Source: Oscheius dolichura (taxonomy: Eukaryota > Nematoda > Chromadorea > Rhabditida > Rhabditidae). From it: a stretch of DNA of 64,000 nucleotides. The notes under the pieces were generated by a model. That model was not told the DNA's origin and made no database searches. It was given only the letters and a program-made list of their open reading frames with translations. Below are positions 31,955 to 43,857 of this stretch, piece by piece (the stretch's first letter is position 1; every line of letters begins with the position of its first letter). The stretch is from the NCBI GenBank assembly GCA_932521035.1, contig OW051497.1, positions 310,001-374,000 on the forward strand, read 5' to 3'. A program made the position numbers and the translations under genes.

Positions 31955-33242
31955 TCAGCGGCATGTTTCCTTTAGAAACTCAGATTTTTCCGAATCCTGT
32001 AAGATAGGAGCGGTCAACGCGGGTGGATGTTCTCCAGTTTCTTCAAAACCAAGGAACTGTGGATCATCAGCTCCTTCTGGATCTTCGAAGAGATAAATTG
32101 AGTTAACAAAGCTGTGGAAGAAGCTGAAGCGGCGGAGATCTTCTTCTCTGAAAAAAGATGATTTGAAAGGACGAAGATGGAATCTTACTCGGGAGGAATG
32201 TAGGGATCCATAACTTCGTGCATGAACCTGCTGAATGACAACTCATAGATGACGATTCGATACTGTTTCAGATCGAGAAACGGTTGCATCAACTGGTAGA
32301 AGAATGAGTAATCGAACACTCTTTCAATGCCGAATATTTTGTGGAAAATCTGGTCGAAGAGAGTCACTACAGTCAGCTCTAGAGCTCTGTGATCCCTCGG
32401 GATGAATAGGATTTGGATCTTAAAATTAACGAAGGTTTTCGAAAAGTTTAAAAACTTATTATTTTAAAATATTACCGTAATCTCATCCTTGGCTTTCTCA
32501 AAAGTAAAGGCGATTCTATTATGCTCACCAAGAATTATAGACATGCAGTAGATGTTGCCCTAAAGTAAAAAAGTAAGAGTTTCAAAGGATGCAAGGACTT
32601 ACGAATGGCCTGTCTCCACTAGGATCCCTCAGCTTCGCGTAGTAGATAATCTGCTGAGGAAGATTCTGCAACTCGGGAATGTAATTTTCCTCGCCACTGT
32701 CAGTAGGACGATGAACATAGTGGAGATTTATTTTCTCCAATTTTTTAAGAGCTGGAGCGTCGACAATTTTCTGCAAAAGAGCAGCTCAAAATGGAATTTC
32801 AGTGGTGATAATCCTCTTATAAAAAGTAAAAAAGAAATTTGGAAATTACTCACGTGTAGAAGTTCATTAACACGATCAGGAAATTCCCAATCTAACGTAT
32901 TCATCCTATTCTCATGACTGTAGCAGATGGTTTGAAACTGCGAAAAGCAAGTAAAGAGATCGCCGTCCAAAATACCATTTTTGATTCTGAGGTGACGGAA
33001 AGGCTGGAAATATTCTGTTTCTCTATGGAGAAATAGCCTACGGTGAACGCGAGCTCATTAAACAGCTTCAAGACAAAGGGTCGGTCATAACACTCGAGGG
33101 TTATTGTGGTCAATCCAACGAGAGCCTCCTCCGGAAGATCTTGTATAGAAACCGTCTCTTGATCACTATCGTCCTCCTCCTGATCGGGCATGTCTCCTAG
33201 AGAAATATATGGAGCAAGGCGATCCATGGCAGCGTATTTCAA
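31955..33242 (-). CDS. Conserved-looking multi-exon protein, unrecognised
   Basis: Start MKYAAMDRLAPY (or the second Met), then an acidic stretch (QEEDDSDQETVSIQDLPEE). Exons then join in frame through introns of about 40-90 bp: LTTITLECYDRPFVLKLFNE, PFRHLRIKNGILDGDLF, ICYSHENRMNTLDWEFPDRV, ALKKLEKINLHYVHRP, IQILFIPRDHRALELTVVTL, and FFYQLMQPFLDLKQYR. The product, about 350 residues, has no signal peptide or membrane helix and reads as a cytosolic alpha/beta protein. The pattern of hydrophobic strands with long helices recalls longin-type trafficking proteins, but I cannot name it. The C-terminal exon ends in ETCR before TGA. Confidence 0.55.
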
Positions 33243-33737
33243 TAGTTGCTAGGGCAACAAACAGAAAATGAGATTCGATTGACGCCGGGCGGAGCAATCC
33301 TTGTATTCAGTGGGGAGAAGGATTAGAGCGAGACGATTTCCCGCTATATGAAGAAATTCACGAGTTGTTATTGCGCAGCTATCGGAAAAGAGAACCATAC
33401 TACCGTAGAGTAGAGGGATGTTTGTGGGAAATTTAAAAAAGAAATCGGCTTCTCCCTTTCACGGTAAAAACACTAGCTTGAAAGAATTGTTATCTCTAAG
33501 AAAGACTAAAAAGAAAGGGCACTATGTAAACAGACGGTTTAGGACGCGCGTAGGGAGAAATAGTGCCCGTTATCGGCTGTAGGGTGATTTTTCCCAGACC
33601 TACTCATCGCCCTTATGAGACAGCACAGAAGGGCACTGTAAACGCAGGACAAAGAGAATTTCGATGGCGGAGAATATATTTGCGTATCGATCAGCAACAC
33701 ACGGTCTTACAGAAGATGACGTCAAAAACAGATATCT

Positions 33738-34920
33738 TTATTTCTTTGGATGTTCTGGATGCAGTTGGCTGACCACGGCGAATCTTTGCGAGTAGCCCTC
33801 TTCCAAGGTGTTGTTGTTCCCACAATCATATGTCGCGATGTAGAAACAGCCGATCTTTGTATAGATCTAAAGACAATCCTTAAAAAATAACAGGGGAGGC
33901 CTACATGGCAACGAGTGTACTTATTGAAGACATGAACTCCTTCGATAGCGTGAATGGTTAACCGCTCGGCGGGAGTTTGAAAGAGGAGATCCTTCTGTCC
34001 CTTCCTCAGCTCTAAGGCCGTGTCGAGGTCGAAACTGCTAGGAACGTGTCGGCCTTCTTTGAAAATATCAGAAATCTCTTTGTTTTTAGAGAAAAATCCC
34101 AGAACTACTACGACGAGCTCGCCCATAATATCCATCATTTCTTGTTGGGCTTTAGAGAGACTCTGGAAAAGGCATGCTAAGTTAGCTAAAGAGGAACTGA
34201 CCCTTGAATCGTCCAAATGCCTAGCTGTCAAGAACAGAGTCATCTCGTTTTTTAGTCGCCTGGCTTCTGCCGTCAGCTCCGGAGATTCTGGCGCGTTCTT
34301 CTTCGCGATTAAAGCTCTCAAGTCTTCGATGAGATATGTCATAATCGCTGTTGTATAAAAAGTATCGACTGAAGCTTGATCAGCTCTTCTAGAGAAACAA
34401 TAATTACTTTTGATTGGAGAGGCTGGAATTGGCCTGTCAGGGTTGGTTACCCGTTCTTCTATAATCAAAGCCAGGTAGAGACAACGACACCAAGAGAAGG
34501 CAATAGATCGCCGTTTCATTGCCTGGAGATAAACAAAACGAAAATTAGGAACTCACTATTCCAAAATACTCATCTTGCATGATATCGTGGGTTACTATTA
34601 GGATGGCCTCGTACTTCTCTTTTAGCTCTTCCGGTGACCAGTCATCCCTCCATCTATGAGCATCTATCGTCAGCCGGTAGAGTTCGTCAACATTTTGGAA
34701 GACTATCTTTACAAAAGGGCTATTGTCAGGGTCTAAACAAGAGGTTGAAGTCTACACGGATAGCTTACTGGGATTTGGGATGAAGAATTTCTCATCGTTA
34801 GTAAAAGTCAGAGCAAAACATTGAGTAAGTATTGGCAGCACAAGTTCTGGAATTGTAACATGCTCATAGAATTTAGTAATCCCCAAACTTACGCTGGAAC
34901 GTATCATTTTTCACTATCAT
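33738..34920 (-). CDS. Multi-exon protein, unrecognised
   Basis: The start at 34920 (MIVKNDTFQ) is chosen because its phase-1 donor joins LVLPILTQCFALTFTNDEKF in frame; a nearer ATG does not. Later exons give FVKIVFQNVDELYRLTIDAH, RWRDDWSPEELKEKYEAILI, a hydrophobic exon, RALIAKKNAPESPELTAEAR, LSKAQQEMMDIMGELVVVVL, and the end YSQRFAVVSQLHPEHPKK. About 330 residues, cytosolic in appearance. It follows the previous gene on the same strand (495 bp between stop and start). No domain recognised; the second hydrophobic exon (FSWCRCLYLALIIEE) may be spliced differently from my reading. Confidence 0.5.
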
Positions 34921-35366
34921 GTCGCTTTTAATCTAACCATAATATCCGTCTTGAAACCTGAAGGTTCTTAATAATACTATTTAGGAAGGATTTCAGTTAA
35001 TCGAAATCGTTATAACAAAGGGGGGCAACCAATCTGGTGAATTGGAAAGCTGTATTGCTGCCCGCTAGAGTCTAAACCTGGCGTTAACTTCTTATATGCA
35101 GATATGGATAAAGAAAGGAACTCGTAGACGGACCGACTGGAATAACCAGAGATTAACAGAGACGTAGGAAGATGTTTAAGCGTTCTACGAGGTAAAAACT
35201 GATATTGGAAACGTTTATTGGGGCCTAAGAAGAAATTTGGAACACTGTCTGAGGGATTATTTCACATTGAAAGGAAGATTTAATGGAGGATTTGAGCTGT
35301 CTCTTCAGTAACCATGGCAACCAGATATGGAGGATCTGCAGCTCACGGAGGCCCGTATATACAGGA

Positions 35367-36754
35367 TTAACGGGTGCCATCTGTTCTGACAATAACAGTG
35401 GGAGTACTAGAAATGAGGCTAGTCTCTTTCCGCAGTAATATCTCCTTATTCATAATGATTTGAGTAACACTATGACAGAAACCTGAAGGTTATTGTATAC
35501 ACACAGCTCAGAGCCATAATAACCTGCTGAAACCAGTCCCAAAACATAGAACGGACCGTTAGTGAGAATGGATAAGTTTGTTGACCCAAAAAGTTCTGAA
35601 ACACTTGCAGCCGCTCCAGGAATAGTTATACAGAACAAGGAACAGATCAACGTACACATTGCGCATTTATTGGCCTAAACTTTGAAGTTATTCAAAAGGG
35701 CGGCATATGTACTCTAGCAAATCTTTTTCGTTCCTTGTCCGTCCCGCCGAGTGACTCCGATTGCTTCTTTAGTTCTTTAAATTTGATCAATATCAGGATA
35801 ACTAGGGCTATAACAATCAATCCCATTGTCTTAAAATTACAAATAAAGGCATGAACTTTTGGGTCTTACAGCGTTACTTCCACCCCAGTAGTATTTAAAA
35901 GAAGGGCTGGCGAAGCAGCCGAAGGTGGAACAATTCGGTCTGATCCGAAAAGGTGACGTGGTGAAAGCCAAGGCGTTGTCGAAGACACCCAAGGAAATAG
36001 CCAGGGTGATTGTACAAATAGAGTAGATCTTGTGGTTCTTCCTTCTGTACAGGGCGGGATAGAATATTGCCTGAAAATCAGATGAGTAATCCTTCCTTGG
36101 AATTCGGATGTGTAATCATTCCTCATCTAGTGTTTTCAGACGTATCGTCACTTCTTTTGACTCCTCTGCACGGTTTACTGGCCTTTTAAATGAGTTCTGC
36201 TTATCTGTGACGGATGTATCGCATAATTTCCTGGCAATGTACCAGCCGCGCTTCGTTAAGCAGAAACTCTTGGTACATGAGTACATGAGTTAGTCACATC
36301 ACGAACTTTTGCTACATGGCACAAGCTTACCATAACCCGATCTGTCGCTATTCTAATTAGGATGACAAGGTTGACCTTAATTTGAAACGGAAGAGGGATC
36401 GCAGTGGCAAGGACAGTTAGCGGATCCAGGGAAAAGTAGACAGGACTCCAGTTCCAGGTCAGGTAGATAGTATAGGGAAAAACTGAAAAGTTTCTCATGG
36501 TTAATAGACTTCCAATTTGATTTCAATAGCAAGTGAAAAACCTTACTTAATGCAGCATGAATTAAATCGGAAATAACCAAGGCATAAGTCAAAGAAAGGT
36601 TGGGGCTCTTCAATAGCTTTGTCCTCCTGAAACCAGCTGAGATTTGGAATTGAACTTACTGGGAGTAGTACAAGAATGTTATAGACGACAAGATGCAACC
36701 AGCTTGGATTAGAAGGCTAAAAATATCCATAACGAGTATATTCTCCATGGACAT
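35367..36754 (-). CDS. Rhodopsin-like 7TM chemoreceptor-type GPCR (Srsx/Srbc-like)
   Basis: Seven hydrophobic segments are recoverable from short exons: IFSLLIQAGCILSSITFLYY (TM1), LSLTYALVISDLIHAAL (TM2), a third ending VILIRIATDRVMAIFYP with DRV in place of the DRY motif, ICTITLAISLGVFDNALAF (TM4), the loop Cys pair (NCSTFGCF) before FKYYWGGSN, IVIALVILILIKF (TM5), then TM6 and TM7 ending in YYGSELCVYNN. The Cys-loop, YWxxSN and DRV-x-AI-xxP patterns are typical of nematode serpentine receptors, which act on sensory cilia. A last 38-bp intron yields a short cytosolic tail ending RTDGTR. An unspliced reading would stop a few codons after it. Ligand unknown. Confidence 0.75.
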
Positions 36755-36898
36755 CCGGTGGAAAGAACAGGTGCTCCTTTTCCGAGGGGGAGTTTCACAA
36801 GAGGCGGCGACTAACAAGGTTTCTACTCATTCTCGCACCGTCACTCTATCCTATTAATATGCATCATTTCCTTCAGAAAAAGGATAACGAAGAGGAAA

Positions 36899-37081
36899 TC
36901 ATCTGTGGTTTACTTGGTGTTGATTGATCAGGCTTTGGGTCAGGGCAGGCCAGTAGGTCACCAGGTCATCTGGATCAGATTGAAGAGATATTTCGGCTTC
37001 TGGGGTACTGCCATGCGGAAGAACGGTTGGCCGAACAGCTGATCCCTTTTTATCAACACTCTTTTCACCTCGAAATACCAT
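36899..37081 (-). CDS. Possible 60-aa polar protein
   Basis: A single frame from ATG to TGA, polar and without any motif I know (contains EISLQSDPDDLV). It lies between the GPCR start and the acidic gene at 37.3 kb and may be a terminal exon, a small gene or chance. No splice site compels its inclusion elsewhere. Confidence 0.22.
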   Translation of the reverse strand: MVFRGEKSVDKKGSAVRPTVLPHGSTPEAEISLQSDPDDLVTYWPALTQSLINQHQVNHR

Positions 37082-37301
37082 GGTTATTTATTGTTTCCGC
37101 GAAAAATGACACTTTAAACATTACAAGGCACTGATCTTGTCTTATATTCTCTAAACAGGTCTGCCCTAAAAACAGGATCTAGGATTACGAAACTGGCTAT
37201 TTACAAAAGCGGAATGCGAAGGGTTTTGGAGAAGGTTGTTGTGAAAAACAAGTGTGAGACATCCGGGCAAGAAAGGTCACATTGAGCAGGAAACAAAGGG
37301 T

Positions 37302-38137
37302 TTACAAGGCTTTGAAAGCTAAGGTCGAAGAACAGCGAGGAGGAACCAATTCGGGATACGGGCACGGCTGGGGCCGTCTTCGTCATCTCCCAAATAGCCT
37401 TCCTCCATCTTGTCTTCAGAATTCTCCTCCTTATCGTCCATGTCCTCATCCATCTGAACGTCTTGTTTATTCCGATTTGGCAGCTTCTTTGTAATTTTTT
37501 CCCTGTGCGAAAGGAGATCACTCGGGGGCGCACCTGGCCTGGCCATCCCTAGCTAAAAATATGGTTGACCGTCTGGGAAACGTATTTCGAAAGCGAGGGC
37601 AGTAGCGCCAAAAACGGGGAATTGAGAATTTTACAAGAAAATAACTGGTGCCAGCAACAGTATGAGACAAAACGCTTGGGGTGTAGTTCTGGACCTCCAG
37701 CTACCTTCTGCACTTAGTCAGGGAGTTGAGCGAAGTCTTCCTGCCCATGGGAAACGGAAAACTAACGGAAGTGTCGTCCATCTCCGTGTCCTCGGCAGTC
37801 GTCTTTTCCATTTCGGCCTGTCTGGCCTTCTGATGTTCCCCAATCTTGTCAATCAGTTGAAAGAAGGTGCTAATATCGCTCGACGGATACGATTCCTCAG
37901 GATCTGAATCCATATGGATGTCGATCTGTTCCATGAACTCTTGGTACAGGCTGTTCTCGTCTAAAGGAGATCATCCAGAGCAAGTAACGGAAATATACCT
38001 TGAGACTGAGCAACTATCCTCAGTAGGAAGGGTATTACTGTGAAATTGTAACCAACGCGCGGATTTCTCCTCAACGGCCGTAAATACAGGGCGGACTTTG
38101 ATCAACACTGACCAGAAGGATGGGAGAAGGCCCTCAT
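37302..38137 (-). CDS. Acidic protein (one gene or two in tandem), unrecognised
   Basis: Three exons from 38137 join cleanly: MRAFSHPS, VIPFLLRIVAQSQ, then DENSLYQEFMEQIDIHM with FFQLIDKIGEHQKARQ and an acidic end (TAEDTEMDDT). From there either the frame ends at TAG (37701), or a 150-bp intron leads to MARPGAPPSDLLSHREKI, QDVQMDEDMDDKEENSEDK and a 48-bp intron into the end GPSPFKAL. The second part has its own ATG straight after a TTTTTAG acceptor, so it may be a separate, trans-spliced downstream gene. Both parts are strongly acidic and probably nuclear or disordered. Confidence 0.45.
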
Positions 38138-39283
38138 TTTGATCTTTTCCCTATTTTCCTATACAAAATATTCCTTTGCCTTTTCATCGCTGAGCCCGAG
38201 GCATTATTTGAGCCGAAATAAAAGCCAACATGGATTACCACTTCGTTTAGTGATTTTGATAGATAAATGCAACCGTCCCGGACCTTATCGAACATATATC
38301 AGCGCTGTTTGAGAATTTAGAAAAGTCTTTCCCTGCTTCTAGGCTATTTTCTTATTGTTCACATATTTTTGTTTAGTTTCCCATTTAATCTTTTCAGTTT
38401 TCAGGCACACTACTCTTTCCCAGCAACATATACCGCTTCCAATCTCTGAAATTCAAAGGAAGCCATCCAAAACATACAGAACAGGTAAGACTGAACTTTA
38501 TTTTTGTTCCTTTTGTTTATTCCAGGTTTAAAACGTTCGAAAAACCATTGTTTTTCGCTCTCATGAGTTCAATTTTGAATCTAATGCATAATTTAAAGTA
38601 CAAAAAGCCTTTTTGATAGTTGTAAGAAGGCTGTGCCATTATTTTCATGTCACAAATGAATTATGAGAAGTTTTACTCCACTAGTCAGCGCTAATCGCCC
38701 AGGAAGGTGTTCACTATAGCTTTTTCGAATTTTAGCATCACCTTTACAGACACATTTACAATCTAGATACGTGCATAAAGTATTCATTTATATTAAAGTG
38801 AAAGTGATATTTAAATTTGAAAGTAGGCAGCTATCACGGGTCCCGCAACGAGCTCTGGCTCCAGCTCCAGTCCTTTAGCCAGCAAAAGTAGCGTCCATTT
38901 CTTAGTTACAAATGTTTTCGAAATATTCTCATTTTTCTTTTTAGATTTTGCTTGAGAAATATAAAGTTCATGATTTTATAAGCATAGTAAGGTAGAACTC
39001 TTTTGAATTTCGTATCATTTAGGAGTCGTGAATGTTTTTTTCCTGAGCAACAGTAAAAAATATGGCTTTACCGCTTTGACGTCTCCTAAAGAACAACGGC
39101 AACTTAAAACAAACATGAAAATTCTATTTGATCGTTTTAGAACAATTTAACTGCTCTTTTTTTTCGAAATTTTGTCTATTCCATGCCTTGGCGCCACTTT
39201 GCTTTCAAATCCGAAAAGCGCCTTTCGAATTGATTTTTCTTATAGAGACAGCTTTTCGAGTTAATAATTTTCAGAATTGAAGA
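38138..39283. other. Intergenic, AT-rich, no gene seen
   Basis: Upstream region of the Lys/Glu-rich gene. AT-rich with many T-runs. A splice-like tttttcag just before 38400 and several more nearby have no open frame behind them. It may include a 5' untranslated exon (the frame is stopped in all phases). Confidence 0.4.
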
Positions 39284-39769
39284 ATGTCTACCCAGCCTGT
39301 AGAGGATCAGGTCCGCGAGGCGACCAAGCGTCGCATCAAGGCTCCGAAGAAGCCGCCTACCCCTAGGGATTCCGACGCTTCAGGTAATATTCAATATTCA
39401 GTTCAACAGTATTTTATTTTGCCAGATATGTCAGATGTTGGTCTCTCTGAAGAGTTATCCTCCGATGAAGCCGAAGAGCAAATGCGCCTGCGTGAAAAGC
39501 GTTTCCGTAAGGAGAAATCTGGCTCCAAGACTCCTCCTGCTGGAGTAGAGTCCTCGGACGAGTCGGGTGATGAGGAGGCTCCTAAGAAGACGGAGAACGT
39601 CGAGGAGGAGAAGAAGGAAAAGAAGAATGGCGTTTTGAAGAAGAACGAGGACAAGAAAGAAAAGAAGGAGGAGGAACCTGCTGAGGCAACCGAGCAGGCC
39701 GAAGGGAGCACGACTGCAGCGGAGCCAGCCGATGAAGCTTCGGCTACCGGAGAAGAGGCCGACGATTAG
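39284..39769 (+). CDS. Charged Lys/Glu-rich protein, about 148 aa
   Basis: The ATG comes shortly after TTTTCAG, a likely trans-splice acceptor. One intron (39386-39425, 40 bp) is removed so that SDAS joins DMSDVGLSEELSSDEAEEQ. The rest is low complexity: basic N-terminus (RRIKAPKKPPTPRDSD), then EEQMRLREKRFRKEKSGSK, SSDESGDEEAPKK, EEEKKEKKNGVLKKNEDKK and an Ala/Glu/Thr tail. Intrinsically disordered; nuclear or nucleolar acidic-basic chaperone-like proteins look like this, but no domain decides it. Codon choice (AAG, GAG, GCT) is strongly biased, which points to high expression. Confidence 0.65.
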   Translation: MSTQPVEDQVREATKRRIKAPKKPPTPRDSDASGNIQYSVQQYFILPDMSDVGLSEELSSDEAEEQMRLREKRFRKEKSGSKTPPAGVESSDESGDEEAPKKTENVEEEKKEKKNGVLKKNEDKKEKKEEEPAEATEQAEGSTTAAEPADEASATGEEADD

Positions 39770-40946
39770 ATAACACTGTAAAAAGCAAGTTTGTCCTCAA
39801 TTTCGTTTTTCCCGGCAGCAAAAAACCCTCGTGTTATTTTATGATTCTCAACCACAAAATCTCCATGACCGTTCTCATAACATTATCCCAGTCTAGTATC
39901 CCGAATCTCTTCTTTTGTTAATTGTGTTTGGATATAAGATCGAGTAACCCCCAAATATACTTTCACGTTACCTTTTTAAATAATTCCAATATGTTATCGT
40001 AAACTATTCCATGCTTTCTTTTCTAATAAATCATTCTCCTGTTTTTAAATGTTACAAATATTAAAAACAGTGAAAATGCGTTCTATTTTTCAAGATAAAA
40101 TGTACAGAATGTCTAAAATCTTGAATTAGTTGTAGCAGAACGCCGTTTGCCATGGTTTGTCCTACATGATGATGGTTCCACTAACTCCTCAAGTTTTCAA
40201 GTTTCTTTTACTATTTTTATACTGTAAAATACAGGACCATCGATATTTTAAGAAGGGATGCTTTGATTTTGATTTGAAAATTGGAAACGCGCCACATTTG
40301 CCGCTTAGCTCGCTGAAAGTTCACGTAATATGATTCCTAAATGGTTTATTTTTTTCTAAATTTGAGTCAAATGGTTCGCATAGATATTCTCAAGTTACAT
40401 AAACTGAAACGAGGCTGTTTATGTATCAAACATCATTGGAGAGATAAAGCACCTGGGTCTAAATTTGCCAGAGATTTTCGCGCCTGTACTTGTCAATTCA
40501 CTAAATTACGTTGATAATAATCTTTCATACAGAGTTCTTCAAAATGTTACAATTTTCACAGTCTAAAATCTTTGAAGATCGCTGAGAACAAAATGGAGCA
40601 GCTCCGGATGCACACTTTCCAACTTTGGAATAGCTTTTAGGTATCGTTCGCCCGATACTGTAATATTTCCTTTCAGAGACATTTCTTCTTTAACAAGTTT
40701 CCATTTAGTTGAATAAAACTGCTAACAGCGTGTCCTAGATACAATAACGATGAGTACTAAACCAGAAAACAAACAAACCAGGTGATATTCTCTGCTTATT
40801 TTTTATTTTTCCTTATTTTCAGCTGCTGTACAATGATTTTCCCATTCGCAATGAGGAAATAGTCGAAAAACTAATAAGGAAGAAGGATTTAATACAAATA
40901 TTATGACAATGTATCATATAAAGGCCAGATAATGAACAGACAGTTT
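39770..40946. other. Intergenic, AT-rich, no gene seen
   Basis: No chainable exon on either strand. Several AATAAA signals lie near 40025 and 40710; the first may serve the upstream gene. Otherwise AT-rich with poly-T runs. Confidence 0.4.
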
Positions 40947-41237
40947 TTACTTGGGGCAGTCTTCAACGGCGACGCATTTTCCTTCGTGACGGAGGTAGCC
41001 CTCCCCGCATTTACACATTTGGAAGCCACAATCTTCACGGCAACCTGGTAGCTGTCCCTAGATATTGAATATGAAAAATTGTTGGAAAATGAAGCTTACT
41101 GCGTCGGGATTGGAGCAAGTGTTCTCACACCTCTTCTCCAAGGAGCAGTCGAGCTCCTCATTGGAGTCGGAGCAGGTAATAACAGAAAGAGCCACGGAGA
41201 CCAAGCCGAGCAAGAAGAAGACAGTGAAGAACCTCAT
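40947..41237 (-). CDS. Secreted TIL-domain (trypsin-inhibitor-like) protein
   Basis: Exon 1 (41237-41100) encodes a signal peptide (MRFFTVFFLLGLVSVALS) and the first four cysteines (TCSDS, LDCSLEKRCENTC). A 42-bp intron follows; exon 2 (41057-40947) adds six more (PGCREDCGFQMCKCGEGYL, GKCV, DCPK). Ten cysteines with the CxCxxGY core make one complete TIL domain, the Ascaris-type serine protease inhibitor fold. The reactive bond would lie just after the fifth or sixth Cys (REDC region); its specificity cannot be read with confidence. The mature protein is only about 60 residues. Likely role: inhibiting host-gut, own or microbial proteases, or matrix turnover. Confidence 0.88.
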
Positions 41238-43857
41238 GGTGATCAGGACAGGAATGGGATGGGAATGAATTGGAAGAATGGGAGGAGCCACTGCTCCCAG
41301 GGTCAATAGGGCGTTCGTTGATTGATGCCAGGCTATTAGACTTTATGCCTTCTGCTTTTTATGTGCCCTCGGGGTTCGGCGGGCGGAAATATAGCCATTT
41401 TATTGGATTCCGGGCGTTCCAAGACCACTAAGCTCAGTGAGGCCGTTTCTTGAATCCAGAAAAAAAATGGAGAAGAGCCTTTACTACAGATAGTGAAAAC
41501 GATACAGACAAGTGCACGAAAATAATATAAATTATGAAATAGAATATAATACAACGGATGACTGTATTGCAGGAACCACCAGCACGAACAAATTTGGACG
41601 TAGCTCTGTGAAGGAAAAATGGAATAAGGGGAAGTAGACAAGGAAATATTTGCAAGGATTTCGATGTTACTTCGAAGAAGAGAAACCGTATTGCAGTTTT
41701 TAACGTTTTGAAATGTTTTTAGCCTTTTTGAGAATCTTTTGAATATAGTTTTTTTTTGGGTTTTTCGATATTTTTAAATTGGTAGGTGGGGTGAAGGGCA
41801 GAGAACTGAAAAGGGGGCATTCGATATGAAATACAGTTTTTTAGCCTGAACTTTTCGGCTCTCTTGGGGGGATGTCGGACAGGGAGGGGTTACTCTGTAC
41901 TTTGTACTCCCAAAGACAGCTGAAATTTATAAACGATGGGAAATTATGGAAAATATTAACAGCTGTCCCTGGGAGCCATTTCGTAGATGTAACGAGGGTC
42001 AAGATAAACGGGGCAGATGGGAAACCAAGGGATTGGGGAAGAAAAAGATGCTGAACTACCCGACTAATAACTCCGTAAATACCAAGAACGCAGCTGTTTG
42101 ATGTGGCGAGTCGTCTGAAAATTGAAAACAAAAAGATAGAGAAGGAAATGATCTTACCTCGCATATGGCAATAATTCACATAGGAAGACTCTTTGCGATT
42201 AGGAGGGGAAAGAGAAAGGGAAATATCTGAACTGTATCGTAAGAGAACAGGGAAGCGGATGAAACTGACCGGTTGGACAGGAAAGAAACATTCTAGAGGC
42301 TCTCCATTAGACTCTGGGCATGCCTGTTAAGTTATGGGTTCAGGATAACCTGGAAGAAATAAACAGTTTCTTTTTCACTGTGCTCAAAATGCTAAAGAGC
42401 TGTATGTTTTCCTTTCCTTCAGTTGCTTTTAAAAAACGTGCCTAATTCTCTAGAACATTGTAAGGGTTCAACGTAGCTCAGTAAGACCTTAAGAGGCTAA
42501 AAAGTTCATACCTGGCTTTGGTCTCATGGCAAGAAATGCCCGGAGGTTGGCTGTAGACAGGCGTAAGCTCCGGTGCGATGTAGGCAGTCGGCTACCTAGC
42601 AACCGGTTGAGTTAGCTCCCGTCTTATCAATCTGCTGCCTGCTCGGGGGGCAATGTTCAGGTCGATACAGAAAGGCAAGCTGAATCGGGGCGGATGGATT
42701 GGTTGGTGAGCAGGATGAGTCCACCAGGTTCAGGGGATGAACACCGATCAGCGGATTGGGAATCACTTCTTCTGCATTTGCAGAGGTAGAAAACAGCACG
42801 GCTGGGGAGTCTTGTAATCAACATATATTTTGCTGGATGATGATGTTTCTTTTAACGTAATCAGGAAAAAAACAGGGCTCTCCACTTAGAAATGACGAAC
42901 TGGCAAGGAAAACATGAGGGATCCCTCCTGATTACGAACAGCTACTCTTATTTTAGGGAAACTATTTTATTCTCGTTGGTCCCTCGCTTCGAGAAGCTGT
43001 ATAATCCACGTGCTAATATCCAAATTTGTGGTTTAAGTCTCGTGAGTGGGCACAAGTTATAATTTTGTCCGGCTTGTTTTCAATTCAACTACGGTAAGAT
43101 GCCCTCTTGAAGTCGGATGCTGGAGTGCTTTCTCATTACCGTAGCCACTTGTTTTGCTTCAGAAAGATGGGAATAGTACAATTGAAGAATGCAGTAATCA
43201 TTAATTTTCCCGTTCTAAACATTGGCTCCCTCTTCCCTGCCAAATCCTCCTTCGAACCAGCCCTCCTTTCTGATTACCCTTATTAAAATTGGCCCCCTTT
43301 CAGGCCGTTCCTCATTCCGCTAATTACTTATCCGGCAGGTTCATCTCTGACGTCTTTCAAGATTTAAAAAGCGTCACCGGGTAATCGTGGTCACACGTTG
43401 GGTCAATTACTGGTCAGACGTCACACAGCGGATCTCGATATAGTTGTATAGTTGGGAAGCGAGCAGACGAACAAGGATTAGCACATTCCGAGCAGCAGAA
43501 GAAGCAGCAGACAAAGCGGGGGATTAGAGGAGTTTCTCTAACGGATCTTCTCGGTTATCCTCTGTGACGAAGCTGTTACAAATCCCTTTTTTATTCAAGA
43601 TATCAAAATAGCACAGATTTTCGGAACATTTCTAGTAACGACCGGGATGAGATACAGAAACCGGAACATACACACGTTGTAAATCACATCACGGTGACAT
43701 TTAGGGAAGGAAGGTCAAGAGATGATGCAAAATATCTGTAATGGAAATATGTTAATAACACAAAAAATAATATAGGATACATAGAAAAATAGAAACATAA
43801 GATATATAGAAAATTAGTCTATGAGACTATGATGTAACCACTGATAGAAGCCTTTTT
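41238..43857. other. Intergenic, no gene seen (2.6 kb)
   Basis: Open frames up to about 110 codons exist but do not join, show no motif and overlap on both strands. It contains one copy of a dispersed repeat (about 43034-43110) shared with 48.9 kb. Confidence 0.4.
43034..43110 (+). repeat. Dispersed repeat, copy 1
   Basis: Shares the order TGGGCACA(A/G)GTTA, TACGGTA(A/G)(G/C)ATGCC and CTCT with 48902-48985. Confidence 0.5.

Noticed and set aside
38400-38560. 5' coding exon of the Lys/Glu-rich gene
   Set aside because: Splice-like signals exist, but all three frames are stopped and the ATG at 39284 already follows its own acceptor.
41336-41655. Minus-strand hydrophobic frames near 41.5 kb as a membrane protein
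   Set aside because: Overlapping frames of similar length, no splice partners, and composition driven by AT-rich sequence.
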